Notes: generated by a model not told the origin, from the letters alone. Shown: positions 32,969 through 42,484, counted from the stretch's first letter. The stretch is DNA of 64,000 nucleotides from Neomegalonema perideroedes DSM 15528 (GCF_000374145.1 NZ_KB893653.1:319495-383494), one strand, 5' to 3'. Translations and numbers: made by a program.

Positions 32969-35509
32969 ATGAGCGCCCAGACCCCTCGCACGGCCCCCGC
33001 CCGTCCTGATTCCGCCGCCCCTCCCGCCGAGCTGCTCGTCAAGGCGCGGCGGACGGGGCGCGTCCTGAGTTTGGAGCGCCTGACGCGGCGCTTCTGGCCG
33101 CTCTGGACGGCGGCGCTCTTCGGGCTGGCGCTGACCTTGGCGGGCTTCTGGGGCCTCTGGAGCCCCGTGGTCCGGGCGGGGCTTTTGGCGGCCTATGGGC
33201 TGCTTTTGGCTTATATGTTCCGGCGAGGCGCGCGAGGCTGGGCCGCGCCCACCCACGCCGAGGAATTGGCGGCGCTGGACGTCGGGCTCTCCCGCCGCGC
33301 CGCGACCCATCTCGAGGATTCCCCCGCCCTCGGCGCCGAGACTCCCATGGGCCGCGCGCTCTGGGCGGCGCATCGGCGGCGGCTGGAGGCGGAGGCGGCG
33401 CGGGCCAAGGTTCCCGCGCCGGATTTGCGGCTCTCCGCGCCTGATCCTTGGGGTCTGCGCTATTGGGCGCTTCTGGCGCTGATCGGCGGCTTCTCGGTTT
33501 ATTGGAGCGGCGCGCGCGAGCAGGTCGCGGGGATCTTCGCCGGAGCCCCCGCGCCAGCTTCTACGGTTTTGGCGGCGGCTCCGGCGCGGCTCGACGCCTG
33601 GATCAATCCGCCGCCCTACACCCGCGCCGCGCCGATCTATCTCATGAGCCGCCTCGGCCAAAAGATCGAGGTTCCGACGGGCTCCTTGCTGCAATTCCGC
33701 GTGGCGGGCGCCTCCGAGACGCCTGTGGGCGAGCTGCCCGGCTCGGCGGAGGTCTTCGCCGAGGACGGCCCCGGAATCTTCGCGCTCAAGGCCGAGATTC
33801 TGGCCTCCGGCCCCGCTTCCGCGCGGCATCAGGGCGAGACGCTCGGCTCTTGGGACTTCTCCGTCATCCCCGACGCGGCGCCGGTCGTCGAATTCGCCGA
33901 GACGCCCCGCGACGGGCGCCGTCAGGCTCTGAGCTTCCGCGTCAAGGCGACCGACGATTATGGCGTGGCCCGCGCTTGGGTGGGGCTGCGCGCCGTGGAG
34001 GCGCCGGGTCCGCGCGCCGTCGCGGGCGAGGATCTGCCTTCGGAGATCGCGCTGGAGCCCGACCGTCAGGACCGCGACCTGCGCGTGGGCGAGGCGGATT
34101 TGACCGAGCATCCTTTGGTCGGGCTGGAGGCCGAGGCCGTCGCCTACGCCGAGGACGACGCCGGAAACGTCGGGACCAGCGCGCCGGTCCGCTTCAAGCT
34201 GCCGGAGCGCATCTTCTCCGAGCCCATGGCCAAGGCCATCGTGGAGCAGCGCCGGGGCTTCGCGCAGGATTTCGACTATGGCGCGCGGGCTCAGGATCTG
34301 CTGGAGGCCGCCATGGACGAGCCCGGCGATTATTTCACCGATCCGACGGCTTATCTGGCGGCTTCGGTGGCGCTGCACAGCCTCACGCGCGGCGTGGAGG
34401 AGGGGACCGCCGCTCAGGCGCGCCCGGAGGTGCTCAGCCTGCTGTGGAAATCCGCCCTGCGTCTGGAGGAGGGCGACCTCTCCAACGCCTGGGACGCCCT
34501 TCAGGCCGCCAAACGCCGCCTTGAGGAGGCTTTGGAGCGCGGCGCCTCGGACGACGAGATCGCCCGCCTGACCGAGGAGATGCGTCAGGCGATGAACGAC
34601 TACCTCGACGCTTTGAGCCAGATGGCCGAGCGCAATCCCGAGGCCTTCCGCCAGCAACAGCAGGGCGGAGGCGGCGGCGAGACCACCCGCGAGCAATTGG
34701 AGCGCATGCTCCGCCAGATGGAGCAGACCGCCCGCGACGGCGCCCGCGATCAGGCTCAGGAGATGCTCGACATGCTCGCCGAGATGCTGGAGAACCTGCG
34801 CCCCAACATGCAGGCGGGCGGCTCGGGCGGCGAAGGCGAGGGGGAGGGCGGCGATCCTCAGGCCGAAGCCCTGCAAGAGATGATGCGCCGCCAGCAGGAA
34901 TTGGCCGACGAAACCTTTCAGCAGGGTCAGGGCCAGCAAGGCCGCGGCCAAGGCCGGCCGCAGGGCCAGGGCCAAGGCGGCGAAGGACGTCAGCAAGGAC
35001 AGCGCGGCGGGCGCGGCGGCCAAGGCGGCGCGCCGCAAGCGCCCGGTCAGGGCGGGCTGGCGGAGCGTCAGGGCGATTTGCGCGAGGGGCTGGGCGAACT
35101 CGGGGATCTCGGCGAAGGCGAAGGCGAGCGCGGCGCGCCGCTGGATCGCGCCCGCGAGGCCATGGAGCGCGCCGAGCGCGCCTTGCGCGAAGGCGATTCC
35201 CGCGGGGCGCTCGACGCGCAATCCGACGCTCTGGAGGCTTTGCGCGAAGGCGCGCGCCGTCTGGCGGAGCAGCGCCGCGCCGGGAGTCCCGGCGGCGAAG
35301 GCGAATCCGCAGGCGGCGAATCCAGCGATCCCTTCGGACGCGCGCGCCGCTCCCTCGGCTCCAACGACGGCGAAGGCGTGGAGCTGCCCGAGGAGCGCGC
35401 CCGCAATCGGGCTCTTGAGGTGCAGCGGGAGATTCGCCGCCGCTCCAGCGAGCGCGAGCGCGGGTTGGAGGAGCTGGATTACCTCAATCGTCTGCAAAGG
35501 CCCTTCTGA
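32969..35509 (+). CDS. TIGR02302/DUF4175 family membrane protein
   Basis: 846 residues from the ATG at 32969 (preceded by TGAGGACC). Two N-terminal membrane helices (LWTAALFGLALTLAGFWGLW, GLLLAYGLLLAYMF) and a third at about 175-195 (YWALLALIGGFSVYWSG) precede a beta-rich periplasmic region beginning AAPARLDAWINPPPYTRAAP, a hallmark of this family. The last third is charged coiled coil with a Gln/Gly-rich low-complexity stretch (about 570-700) and ends ERERGLEELDYLNRLQRPF. Such proteins follow lysA in many alphaproteobacteria; function unknown. I infer an envelope scaffold role only weakly. Confidence 0.82.
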   Translation: MSAQTPRTAPARPDSAAPPAELLVKARRTGRVLSLERLTRRFWPLWTAALFGLALTLAGFWGLWSPVVRAGLLAAYGLLLAYMFRRGARGWAAPTHAEELAALDVGLSRRAATHLEDSPALGAETPMGRALWAAHRRRLEAEAARAKVPAPDLRLSAPDPWGLRYWALLALIGGFSVYWSGAREQVAGIFAGAPAPASTVLAAAPARLDAWINPPPYTRAAPIYLMSRLGQKIEVPTGSLLQFRVAGASETPVGELPGSAEVFAEDGPGIFALKAEILASGPASARHQGETLGSWDFSVIPDAAPVVEFAETPRDGRRQALSFRVKATDDYGVARAWVGLRAVEAPGPRAVAGEDLPSEIALEPDRQDRDLRVGEADLTEHPLVGLEAEAVAYAEDDAGNVGTSAPVRFKLPERIFSEPMAKAIVEQRRGFAQDFDYGARAQDLLEAAMDEPGDYFTDPTAYLAASVALHSLTRGVEEGTAAQARPEVLSLLWKSALRLEEGDLSNAWDALQAAKRRLEEALERGASDDEIARLTEEMRQAMNDYLDALSQMAERNPEAFRQQQQGGGGGETTREQLERMLRQMEQTARDGARDQAQEMLDMLAEMLENLRPNMQAGGSGGEGEGEGGDPQAEALQEMMRRQQELADETFQQGQGQQGRGQGRPQGQGQGGEGRQQGQRGGRGGQGGAPQAPGQGGLAERQGDLREGLGELGDLGEGEGERGAPLDRAREAMERAERALREGDSRGALDAQSDALEALREGARRLAEQRRAGSPGGEGESAGGESSDPFGRARRSLGSNDGEGVELPEERARNRALEVQREIRRRSSERERGLEELDYLNRLQRPF

Positions 35510-35787
35510 GGCGAATCGGAGCGCAGGGCGCAGGCGCGGAACGCGCCGCGAACCCTCGGCGGGGCCTCTGAGCCGCGAAGAGGGTCTGAAGGAGGGGCGG
35601 CTCAGGATATGTTGCGCTGCAAAAAAACCGCCCTCAGGCGAAAGGCCCGGGTTTTTCCGTGGCGCCTTCCTCATAGGTTTGAGCAATAATGTTATTCTTC
35701 CTGAACATAGGTCAAGAAAGATGTGGCTTTCCCGCCTCATCCTTTCGCCTCTGCGTCAGAGTTTCGGATGAATCCTCAAAAAACCGC
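35510..35787. other. Non-coding stretch before the small RNA
   Basis: This is the left part of the 457-base gap between the TIGR02302 gene and the amidotransferase. It includes AAAAAACC and GGGTTTTT around 35621-35657, which could form a weak terminator for the upstream gene, then an AT-rich part (AATAATGTTATTC near 35684-35696). I see no coding sequence in it. Confidence 0.4.
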
Positions 35788-35816
35788 TTGCGCTTTGTGC
35801 GTTGCACACATAGATT
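35788..35816 (+). promoter_or_regulatory. Candidate promoter of the small RNA
   Basis: TTGCGC (35788-35793) and TAGATT (35811-35816) are separated by 17 bases, and a predicted start at about 35822 falls exactly at the first hairpin of the small RNA. Confidence 0.55.
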
Positions 35817-35821
35817 TTCCT

Positions 35822-35895
35822 CGTGGTCGCTGACCACCGCCCTTCCTGGGCGTTTCCTCCCTAGACTCGGGCCGCCGTTGGGCGGCCTTTTTTTT
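35822..35895 (+). ncRNA. Candidate trans-acting small RNA (AbcR/alpha-r15-like)
   Basis: About 74 nt. Hairpin 1 GTGGTC-GCT-GACCAC (35823-35837). Hairpin 2 GCCC-TTCCT-GGGC (35839-35851). A single-stranded TTTCCTCCC (35853-35861), perfectly complementary to a Shine-Dalgarno, follows. Then TAGACTC and a terminator stem GGCCGCC-GTTG-GGCGGCC with eight T (35870-35895). The CUUCCU/UUUCCUCCC single strands plus CUAGACUCGGGCCGCC run resemble the alphaproteobacterial alpha-r15 (AbcR) Hfq-dependent family as I recall it. The family name is tentative; the RNA gene itself is well supported. Confidence 0.7.
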
Positions 35896-35966
35896 GGTTT
35901 CCGCCCTTATTTCGCTTGCGGCTTAGGCGCCGGTCCTGAGCCGTCGGCCGTTTCAGGAGCCTCGCC

Positions 35967-36695
35967 ATGAAGATGGGCGTGCTGCAGACGGGCGAGGTCA
36001 ATCCCGCCCTCGTCGCCGAACACGGCGAATATCCCGAGATGTTCATGCGCCTTTTCCGTCAGGTGGACCCTTCGCTGGAGTTCCAGGTTTGGCGGTCGGT
36101 TCATGGCGAGATCCCCGCCTCGCCCGAAGAGGCCGATCTCTGGCTGGTCACGGGCTCGCGCCACGGCGTTTACGACAAGCTGCCGTGGATGGAGCCGCTC
36201 AAGGCTTTTCTGCGGGCCGCCTACGCCGCCGAGCGGCCGATTCTGGGCGTCTGCTTCGGCCATCAGATCCTCGCGGAGGCTCTGGGCGGCGAGGTGGTGA
36301 AGTCCGAACGCGGCTGGGGGATCGGCGCGCAGGATTACGCCCTGACCCGAAAGCCCGGCTGGCTCGAAGGCGCGCGCGATCATCTGCGCTTCAACGCCGT
36401 GCATCAGGATCAGGTGGTCAAGGCCCCCGCCGAAGCCGAGGTGCTGGCGGGCTCCGATTTCTGCCCCAACGCCATTCTGGCCTATGGCGGCGCCGAATCG
36501 CCTTTGGCCATCTCGATTCAGGCCCATCCCGAATTCGACGACGCTTATGAACGCGATCTGATCAAAATGCGCGAGACCCTCACCGAGGAGCAGCGCGCCC
36601 GCGCTCTGGCCTCGCTCGGCGGGAGCCTCGACGCGCTGGATTTCGCCAAACGCGCCCTTGAGGCTCTGACGCGCCGTCGCGCGCAGGCGGCCTGA
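35967..36695 (+). CDS. Class I glutamine amidotransferase-like protein
   Basis: 242 residues. The triad is visible: Cys in GVCFGHQILAEALGG (near residue 96), His in IQAHPEFDD and the Glu of the same motif. Nearby WLVTGSRHGVYDKLPWMEPLK is typical of stand-alone GuaA-N-like amidotransferases of unknown acceptor substrate. It is not a GMP synthase because no ATP-PPase domain follows. The DMT transporter starts one base after its stop, so they are likely co-transcribed; export of an amidated or deglutamylated compound is conceivable but unsupported. Confidence 0.85.
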   Translation: MKMGVLQTGEVNPALVAEHGEYPEMFMRLFRQVDPSLEFQVWRSVHGEIPASPEEADLWLVTGSRHGVYDKLPWMEPLKAFLRAAYAAERPILGVCFGHQILAEALGGEVVKSERGWGIGAQDYALTRKPGWLEGARDHLRFNAVHQDQVVKAPAEAEVLAGSDFCPNAILAYGGAESPLAISIQAHPEFDDAYERDLIKMRETLTEEQRARALASLGGSLDALDFAKRALEALTRRRAQAA

Positions 36696-36696
36696 C

Positions 36697-37611
36697 ATGG
36701 CGACGCGGACGGAGGAGGCGCCGGACACGACGGCGCGCGGCACGCTGATCGGCTTCGGCGCGGTGATTCTCTGGGCGCTGCTCGCGCCTCTGACGCTGGC
36801 TTCGGGCGAGATGCCGCCCTTCCAGCGGACGGCCTTCTGCATGATCCTCGGCGGAGCTTTGGGGCTGGCCTGGCTGGCTTTGAAGGGCGTCTCGCTGAAG
36901 CGGGTCTTCACCCAAACGCCGCGGGCCTGGCTGATCGGCGTGGGCGGGCTCTTCGGCTATCATGCGAGCTATTTCTTCGCGCTCGGCCATGCGCCGCCAG
37001 TGGCGGCGAGTCTGCTGAATTATCTCTGGCCCTTGCTGATCGTGCTGATGGCGGGGTTCGCCACCGGCGAGCCTTTGCGGCCCATGGTTCTGGCGGGGGC
37101 TCTGCTGGGTCTGGCGGGGGCGGCGACGGCGGTTCTCGCCGAATCGAATTTCCACCTGGAGATCGCGCCGGAGCATCTGGCGGGCTATGCGGGCGCCTTG
37201 GCGGCGGCCTTCATCTGGTCGGGCTATTCGGTGTTGTCGCGGCGCCATGGCGCGACCTCGACGGCGGCGGTGGCGGCTTTCTGCCTCGTGGCGGGGATTC
37301 TCGCGACGCTCTGTCATCTGCTCTTCGAGCCGCGGACGATCTGGCCCGCCGATTCTCAGGCTTGGGGCTTCTTCATGCTGCTGGCCCTGGGCCCGATGGG
37401 CGCGGCCTTCTTCCTCTGGGACCACGGGGTGAAGAAGGGGGATTTGCAGACGCTCGGCGCCTTGTCCTATCTGACCCCCGCGCTCTCGACGGCGGCCCTG
37501 ACTCTGGGCGGCTTCGTCGCGCCGCGATGGAGCTCGGCGGCGGCTTGCGGTCTGATCGTGGTCGGCGCGGTTCTCGCGAGCCGCGCCGGTCGTCTTGCGC
37601 GGAAGGGATGA
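36697..37611 (+). CDS. EamA/DMT-family transporter
   Basis: 304 residues with about ten membrane helices in two EamA repeats. The first (FGAVILWALLAPLTLASGEMPPFQRTAF ... HAPPVAASLLNYLWPLLIVLMAGF) ends near residue 150; the second (AGALAAAFIWSGYSVLSRRHGA ... MGAAFFLWDHGVKKGDLQTLGALSYLTPALSTA) contains the hallmark APLYLWDHG-like motif. The family exports amino acids or metabolites; substrate unknown. It is coupled to the upstream amidotransferase gene. The stop is abutted by the convergent DUF465 gene. Confidence 0.88.
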   Translation: MATRTEEAPDTTARGTLIGFGAVILWALLAPLTLASGEMPPFQRTAFCMILGGALGLAWLALKGVSLKRVFTQTPRAWLIGVGGLFGYHASYFFALGHAPPVAASLLNYLWPLLIVLMAGFATGEPLRPMVLAGALLGLAGAATAVLAESNFHLEIAPEHLAGYAGALAAAFIWSGYSVLSRRHGATSTAAVAAFCLVAGILATLCHLLFEPRTIWPADSQAWGFFMLLALGPMGAAFFLWDHGVKKGDLQTLGALSYLTPALSTAALTLGGFVAPRWSSAAACGLIVVGAVLASRAGRLARKG

Positions 37612-37779
37612 TTAGGCCTGCGCGTGGCGGGCGATCTCCTCTTTGAGGCGCAGCTTTTCGCGCTTCATGCTCTGGATTTCGAGGTCGTCGGCGGCGGGAC
37701 GGTTCACGGCGGTGGAGATGGCGTCCTCCAACGCCTTATGTTTCTTCTCAAGCTCCTTGACATGATTCGCAAGGCTCAT
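37612..37779 (-). CDS. YdcH/DUF465 family small coiled-coil protein
   Basis: 55 residues: MSLANHVKELEKKHKALEDAISTAVNRPAADDLEIQ..., with an antiparallel helical hairpin and the conserved L..H..L...I.......D...I..LKREKLRLKEEI pattern of DUF465. Start ATG 37779 has AGGAGGACGA upstream. Members are abundant small proteins of unknown function. It has its own candidate promoter on the minus strand and converges on the transporter gene with no gap. Confidence 0.88.
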   Translation of the reverse strand: MSLANHVKELEKKHKALEDAISTAVNRPAADDLEIQSMKREKLRLKEEIARHAQA

Positions 37780-37812
37780 CGAGTCGTCCTCCTCTTTATG
37801 GCAGGTCCGGGG

Positions 37813-37841
37813 ATTACAGCATGATGACGCTGGCTTGTCGA
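37813..37841 (-). promoter_or_regulatory. Candidate promoter of the DUF465 gene
   Basis: Read on the minus strand, TCGACA (37841-37836) and TGTAAT (37818-37813) are 17 bases apart. This would start transcription at about 37806, leaving a short leader with the AGGAGGACGA ribosome-binding site. Confidence 0.5.
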
Positions 37842-37918
37842 TGGTCCGCCGACTACGTCCTAAGGTCGATTGGAAAGAGAATGCGGAGAATTGATCGATT
37901 CCGCGCCGGGCGGGCGTC

Positions 37919-38482
37919 ATGAGGGCGCCGCGGCTGGTCGTGGGGGTTTCGGGGGCCTCGGGGAGCCTTTACGGCGTGAAGGCGCTGGAGATGCTGCGCG
38001 CTTTGGGCGTGGAGACCCATCTGGTGGTCTCGGAGGGCGGCGCCCTGACGGCGGTCCATGAGCTGGGCTTCAAGCCCGCCGACTGGAAGGATCTCGCGGA
38101 TCATGTCCATTCGCCGCGGAATCTGGCGGCCTCCATCGCTTCGGGCTCCTTCCGGACTTTGGGCATGCTGGTGGCGCCTTGCTCCATGCGCAGCCTCGCG
38201 GAGATCGCCACGGGCCTGACCACCGGGCTTCTCACCCGCGCCGCCGACGTGACGCTCAAGGAGCGCCGCCCTTTGGTGCTGCTGGCGCGCGAGACGCCGC
38301 TCCATGCGGGGCATCTCAGGATGATGCTGCAGGCCACCGAAAACGGCGCGGTGGTCATGCCGCCGGTTCCGGCCTTCTACGCGGGGATCAAGACCCTCGA
38401 CGAGATGGTGGAGCAGACCGTGGGCCGCGCTCTGGATCTTTTCGGGCTGGATTCGCCGGAGGTGCGGCGCTGGGGCGAGTGA
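37919..38482 (+). CDS. ubiX: UbiX-family flavin prenyltransferase
   Basis: UbiX makes prenylated FMN, the cofactor of UbiD decarboxylases in ubiquinone synthesis. The 187 residues include the FMN-binding VVGVSGASGSLYGVKALEM at the N-terminus, VHSPRNLAASIASGSF, GMLVAPCSMRSLAEIATG and ERRPLVLLARETPLH. VVMPPVPAFYAG and the terminal DLFGLDSPEVRRWG are also typical. No ubiD homologue is in the window. The gene is divergent from DUF465. Confidence 0.93.
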   Translation: MRAPRLVVGVSGASGSLYGVKALEMLRALGVETHLVVSEGGALTAVHELGFKPADWKDLADHVHSPRNLAASIASGSFRTLGMLVAPCSMRSLAEIATGLTTGLLTRAADVTLKERRPLVLLARETPLHAGHLRMMLQATENGAVVMPPVPAFYAGIKTLDEMVEQTVGRALDLFGLDSPEVRRWGE

Positions 38483-38502
38483 GACAGGACAGCGAGTCTG
38501 GC

Positions 38503-39773
<1,271 letters not shown>

Positions 39774-39796
39774 GCCGTCCGACACGGCGAAGGAAG

Positions 39797-39827
39797 AAAG
39801 CGCCTCCGGGAGACCGGGGGCGCTTTT
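39797..39827 (+). terminator. Rho-independent terminator after aspC
   Basis: AAAGCGCCTCCGG and CCGGGGGCGCTTT form 13 bp (one U-G) with a GAGA tetraloop, followed by TCGTTTT. About 23 bases after the aspC stop. Confidence 0.85.
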
Positions 39828-39837
39828 CGTTTTGTTG

Positions 39838-39885
39838 GGTCGCGCAATTCACCCGAAAAATCTTGCGATTTTTCGGATTGCGCTC
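39838..39885 (+). repeat. Palindromic repeat family A, copy 3
   Basis: GGTCGCGCAAT, then CCGAAAAAT (39853-39861) paired with ATTTTTCGG (39868-39876), then ATTGCGCTC. The G to A change relative to copy 1 is matched by C to T in the other arm. It lies against the stop codon of the convergent ACT-protein gene. Confidence 0.8.
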
Positions 39886-40293
39886 TCAGGCCTTCGCCTG
39901 AAGGGCGCGGAGGATCTCCAAAGCCTCCTCGGCCCGATCCAGCGGCGTGAAGACATGATCATGGCGCAAAGCCGCGACCATATTGCAGGGGATGCCCCGC
40001 GCCGCCAAAGCCTGAGCGACCGCCGCCGTCAGGCCGACGCCCTCCAGAGAACTATAGACCTTGAGGATGATCCAGCCCATGGGCGGCGAAGCCTCCAGAC
40101 CCAGAGCCTCGGCCTTCGCGGCGGGCAAGAGGAAGGACGGCCCCTCCGGTTCGCGGAAGCTCGCCAGAGCCGCCGCCGCGCAGGCCGCCGTCAGCGCCTC
40201 AGGCGGGGCGCAAAACACGTAAGCGCCCGGCTGAAGCTCCGGATTCAGGCCCGCGATCATGGCGCGGGTCTCGCGGAGGACGGGGCCGCTCAT
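39886..40293 (-). CDS. ACT-domain protein
   Basis: 135 residues with two ACT-like halves: an N-terminal LNPELQPGAYVFCAPPEA-type segment and a C-terminal GWIILKVYSSLEGVGLTAAVAQALAARGIPCNMVAALRHDHVFTP segment, which is the regulatory-ACT pattern of the DUF2241-like family. These bind amino acids in sensory or regulatory proteins, and the stand-alone role is unknown. Start overlaps the stop of the dehydrogenase gene by four bases (ATGA), so both are expressed together. Confidence 0.82.
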   Translation of the reverse strand: MSGPVLRETRAMIAGLNPELQPGAYVFCAPPEALTAACAAAALASFREPEGPSFLLPAAKAEALGLEASPPMGWIILKVYSSLEGVGLTAAVAQALAARGIPCNMVAALRHDHVFTPLDRAEEALEILRALQAKA

Positions 40294-41282
40294 GAGGCCG
40301 CCAGAGCCTCAAGCTCGGCGATCAGCGCTTCGGGAAGCTCAAGACCCTCCGCGGCGGCCTTTGCGCGGGCCGCGAGGCGGCGAGTCCCCGGCATGCGGGC
40401 GCCGTCCTCGGCGTAAAGCCCGGCGAGGCCCGCCATGCGCTCGGGGAAGGCGGGCGAGGCCGCCGTATCTAGGACGATCAGCGTCTGTCCGAGATCCGGA
40501 GGCCCGCCCTCGGCGCTCACCACCCCGGAGGAGAAAGCCCCTAAGCTGGAGCCCACCAGACCCGCCGCCAGAACCTCGACCATCAGCGCCAGAGCCGCGC
40601 CTTTGGCCTCGCCCATCGGGGCCATGGTCCCCGCGAGGGCGGCTTTGGCGTCGGTGGTGGGGCGGCCTTCGGGGTCGAAGGCCCAGTTCTCCGGGATGGG
40701 CTCGCCGCGCTTGGCCGCGAGGATCACCTTGCCCCGCGCCACGCGCGAGACGGCCATGTCGATCACCAGAGGCGCGCCCTCGGGCATGGGCGCCGCGAAG
40801 CAGATCGGATTGGTCCCCAGCAGAGGCTTTTTCCCGCCCCAAGGCGCGATGGATTTGCCGGCGTTGCCGAAGAGCAAGGCGCAAAAGCCCTGCTCCGCGA
40901 GCTGCTCGCAGGGGCGTCCGCCCTGTCCGAAATGATGCGAGCGGGCGACATAGGCCGCCGCGATCCCTTGCGCGCGGGCGATCTCCGGCAGAGCCTCCAC
41001 GGCCAGATCCAGCGCCGGGAAGGCGTAGCCGTATCCGGCGTCGACGCGGATCAGGCCGGGGCGCAGGCGCTCAAGCTTCGGCTCGGCGAAGCCCTCGACT
41101 TTGCCCACCCGCGCCTGAGCGGCGTAGGCCGGGACGCGGGCGAGGCCGTGAGTCTCCAGCCCGTCGGCCTCGGCGGCGACCAGAGCGCGGACCGTCGAGC
41201 GGGCCTGAAGCTCGCTGACGCGATTGGCCCGCAGAGCCCGAAAGCCGAGATCCTCGGCGGCGGCGAGGCTGAGGCGCGTCAT
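40290..41282 (-). CDS. Malate/L-lactate dehydrogenase family oxidoreductase
   Basis: 330 residues of the Ldh/YlbC-type NAD(P)-dependent family (not the Rossmann LDH/MDH family). Features are the catalytic histidine in ADGLETHGLARVP near residue 45, RSHHFGQGG, NAGKSIAPWGGKKPLLGTNPICFA and the later DMAVSRVARGKV. The substrate cannot be told: members reduce 2-keto acids such as oxaloacetate, 2,3-diketogulonate or delta-1-piperideine-2-carboxylate. It is coupled to the ACT protein and 3 bases after hisI on the minus strand. Confidence 0.87.
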   Translation of the reverse strand: MTRLSLAAAEDLGFRALRANRVSELQARSTVRALVAAEADGLETHGLARVPAYAAQARVGKVEGFAEPKLERLRPGLIRVDAGYGYAFPALDLAVEALPEIARAQGIAAAYVARSHHFGQGGRPCEQLAEQGFCALLFGNAGKSIAPWGGKKPLLGTNPICFAAPMPEGAPLVIDMAVSRVARGKVILAAKRGEPIPENWAFDPEGRPTTDAKAALAGTMAPMGEAKGAALALMVEVLAAGLVGSSLGAFSSGVVSAEGGPPDLGQTLIVLDTAASPAFPERMAGLAGLYAEDGARMPGTRRLAARAKAAAEGLELPEALIAELEALAAS

Positions 41283-41285
41283 GGC

Positions 41286-41654
41286 TCAGGACTCCGGCTG
41301 GAGGATTTCGACCTCGGCGCCCTCGCGCACCGCCGTATAAAAGCAGCTGCGGCGATTGGTGTGGCAGGCGGGGCCGGTCTGGCGGACGAGCAACAGAAGC
41401 GCGTCGCGGTCGCAGTCGATGCGCATCTCGACAAGCTCCTGAATATGCCCGGATTCGTCGCCCTTGCGCCAGAAAGCCCCCCGCGACCGCGACCAATAGA
41501 CCACGCGCCCCGTGCGCAGGGTCTCCGCGACGGATTCGGCGTTCATCCAAGCCAGCATGAGCGCTTCGCCGCTGGCGTGGTCCTGCGCGAGGGCGGGAAT
41601 CAGGCCGCGGGAATCATAGGTCAGCGTGGCCGGGTCGAAAGGAGAGGAAGGCAT
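41286..41654 (-). CDS. hisI: Phosphoribosyl-AMP cyclohydrolase
   Basis: HisI opens the adenine ring of PR-AMP in histidine synthesis, using zinc and magnesium. The 122-residue, single-domain protein lacks a HisE half. Characteristic motifs are AWMNAESVAETL, VVYWSRSRGAFWRKG, the metal-binding RIDCDRDALLLLV (Cys, three Asp) and GPACHTNRRSCFY with two further cysteines. All expected metal ligands are present. It leads an operon hisI-dehydrogenase-ACT, with no other his gene in the window. Confidence 0.95.
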   Translation of the reverse strand: MPSSPFDPATLTYDSRGLIPALAQDHASGEALMLAWMNAESVAETLRTGRVVYWSRSRGAFWRKGDESGHIQELVEMRIDCDRDALLLLVRQTGPACHTNRRSCFYTAVREGAEVEILQPES

Positions 41655-41726
41655 GGCGCGGCTCCGGGAGCTTCGGGCGGGAGATGGGGCGAGAGACGCC
41701 GCGCGACTCGCGGCCGAAGCCTCTTA

Positions 41727-41767
41727 GAGCGCAATCCGAAAAGCCTTTCAAATTCTTCGGCTCATGC
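41727..41767 (-). repeat. Palindromic repeat family A, degenerate copy 4
   Basis: GAGCGCAATCCGAAAAGCC, then CTTTCAAATTCTTCGGCTCATGC. The CCGAA/TTCGG core and the GCGCAAT arm remain, but the outer pairing is partly lost. It lies upstream of hisI, in the inverted orientation to copy 1. The rest of the 282-base gap has no clear gene. Confidence 0.5.
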
Positions 41768-41936
41768 GTTTTCGGCGAATTCAGGCGAAAGCGCGGCGAT
41801 TCGTTTTGAACGCCGCTCAAATTTCTGCGAGTCGGCGGAGAAATTTCGCCTCAGAGGGGTTTTCCCGCGCCGCGCCGCGCCCTATGTCAGAATCGTCAGC
41901 CGTCTTTCCATCCGATGTTCAGCCTGCGGGGCTTTC

Positions 41937-42395
41937 ATGCGTTTTTCTTTGCGTTTCCTTGGTTTGCTTCTTCTCGGCCCCTTCGCCTCCTTCGCGCCTC
42001 TGGACCGCGTCTCCGCCGCCCAGACGCCGCTGGAGCTTCGCGAAGGCGAGGCCCTTCGGCTGCGGGCGGCGGTGGACCCGGCTTGGCTGCGCGGCCTCGA
42101 AAGCCGGACGGCCCTCGCCCGGATCGAGCGCCTCGGCGGCGCTGAGGAGGCGCCGCGCCGCGTCTTCGAGCGCCGTTTGAGCGTCGCGGATTTCGACGCG
42201 GCGGGGCGTTTCGGGCTGGAGGTTCCCCGCGCCGCTCTGGAGGGCGCGCGCCATCGCCTGACTCTGCGTTTGCTCTCGGCGGAGGGGCGGGCGATCTGGA
42301 CCGCCTCCGCGCTTTGGGAGCCCGGCGCCCTGACGGCCTCGCTTCAGGATCTCCCGGTTCAGGATTTAGGGCCTCTGACGCCCAAACCGGGATGA
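41937..42395 (+). CDS. Small exported hypothetical protein
   Basis: 152 residues from the ATG at 41937: signal peptide MRFSLRFLGLLLLGPFASFA with a plausible cleavage before about residue 28 (VSAAQ). The mature part, TPLELREGEALRLRAAVDPAWLRGL..., is beta-rich, with Arg/Leu alternation and an APLDR-like turn. No cysteines in the mature part and no known domain. It reads like a small periplasmic immunoglobulin-like or carbohydrate-binding-like fold, which is speculation. It stands between hisI (divergent) and the NifU-like gene. Confidence 0.6.
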   Translation: MRFSLRFLGLLLLGPFASFAPLDRVSAAQTPLELREGEALRLRAAVDPAWLRGLESRTALARIERLGGAEEAPRRVFERRLSVADFDAAGRFGLEVPRAALEGARHRLTLRLLSAEGRAIWTASALWEPGALTASLQDLPVQDLGPLTPKPG

Positions 42396-42414
42396 TCTCG
42401 CCCCCGATCCTCAT

Positions 42415-42453
42415 GGCGCCCGATTTTCAAGGCGCCCGATTTTCAAGGCGCCC
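42415..42453 (+). repeat. Short tandem repeat, 16-base unit
   Basis: GGCGCCCGATTTTCAA occurs twice in tandem (42415-42430, 42431-42446) and a third partial GGCGCCC follows at 42447. It is intergenic and has no associated gene. Confidence 0.7.
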
Positions 42454-42484
42454 TGTGAATCCGCGCGCGCGCGGCTTATCTTCA

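Noticed and set aside
32855-35740. Minus-strand frame of 961 codons opposite the TIGR02302 gene
   Set aside because: A very long antisense frame is expected in GC-rich genes; its sequence is Ala/Leu/Arg/Gln-rich with no motif, while the plus-strand product has clear membrane and family features.
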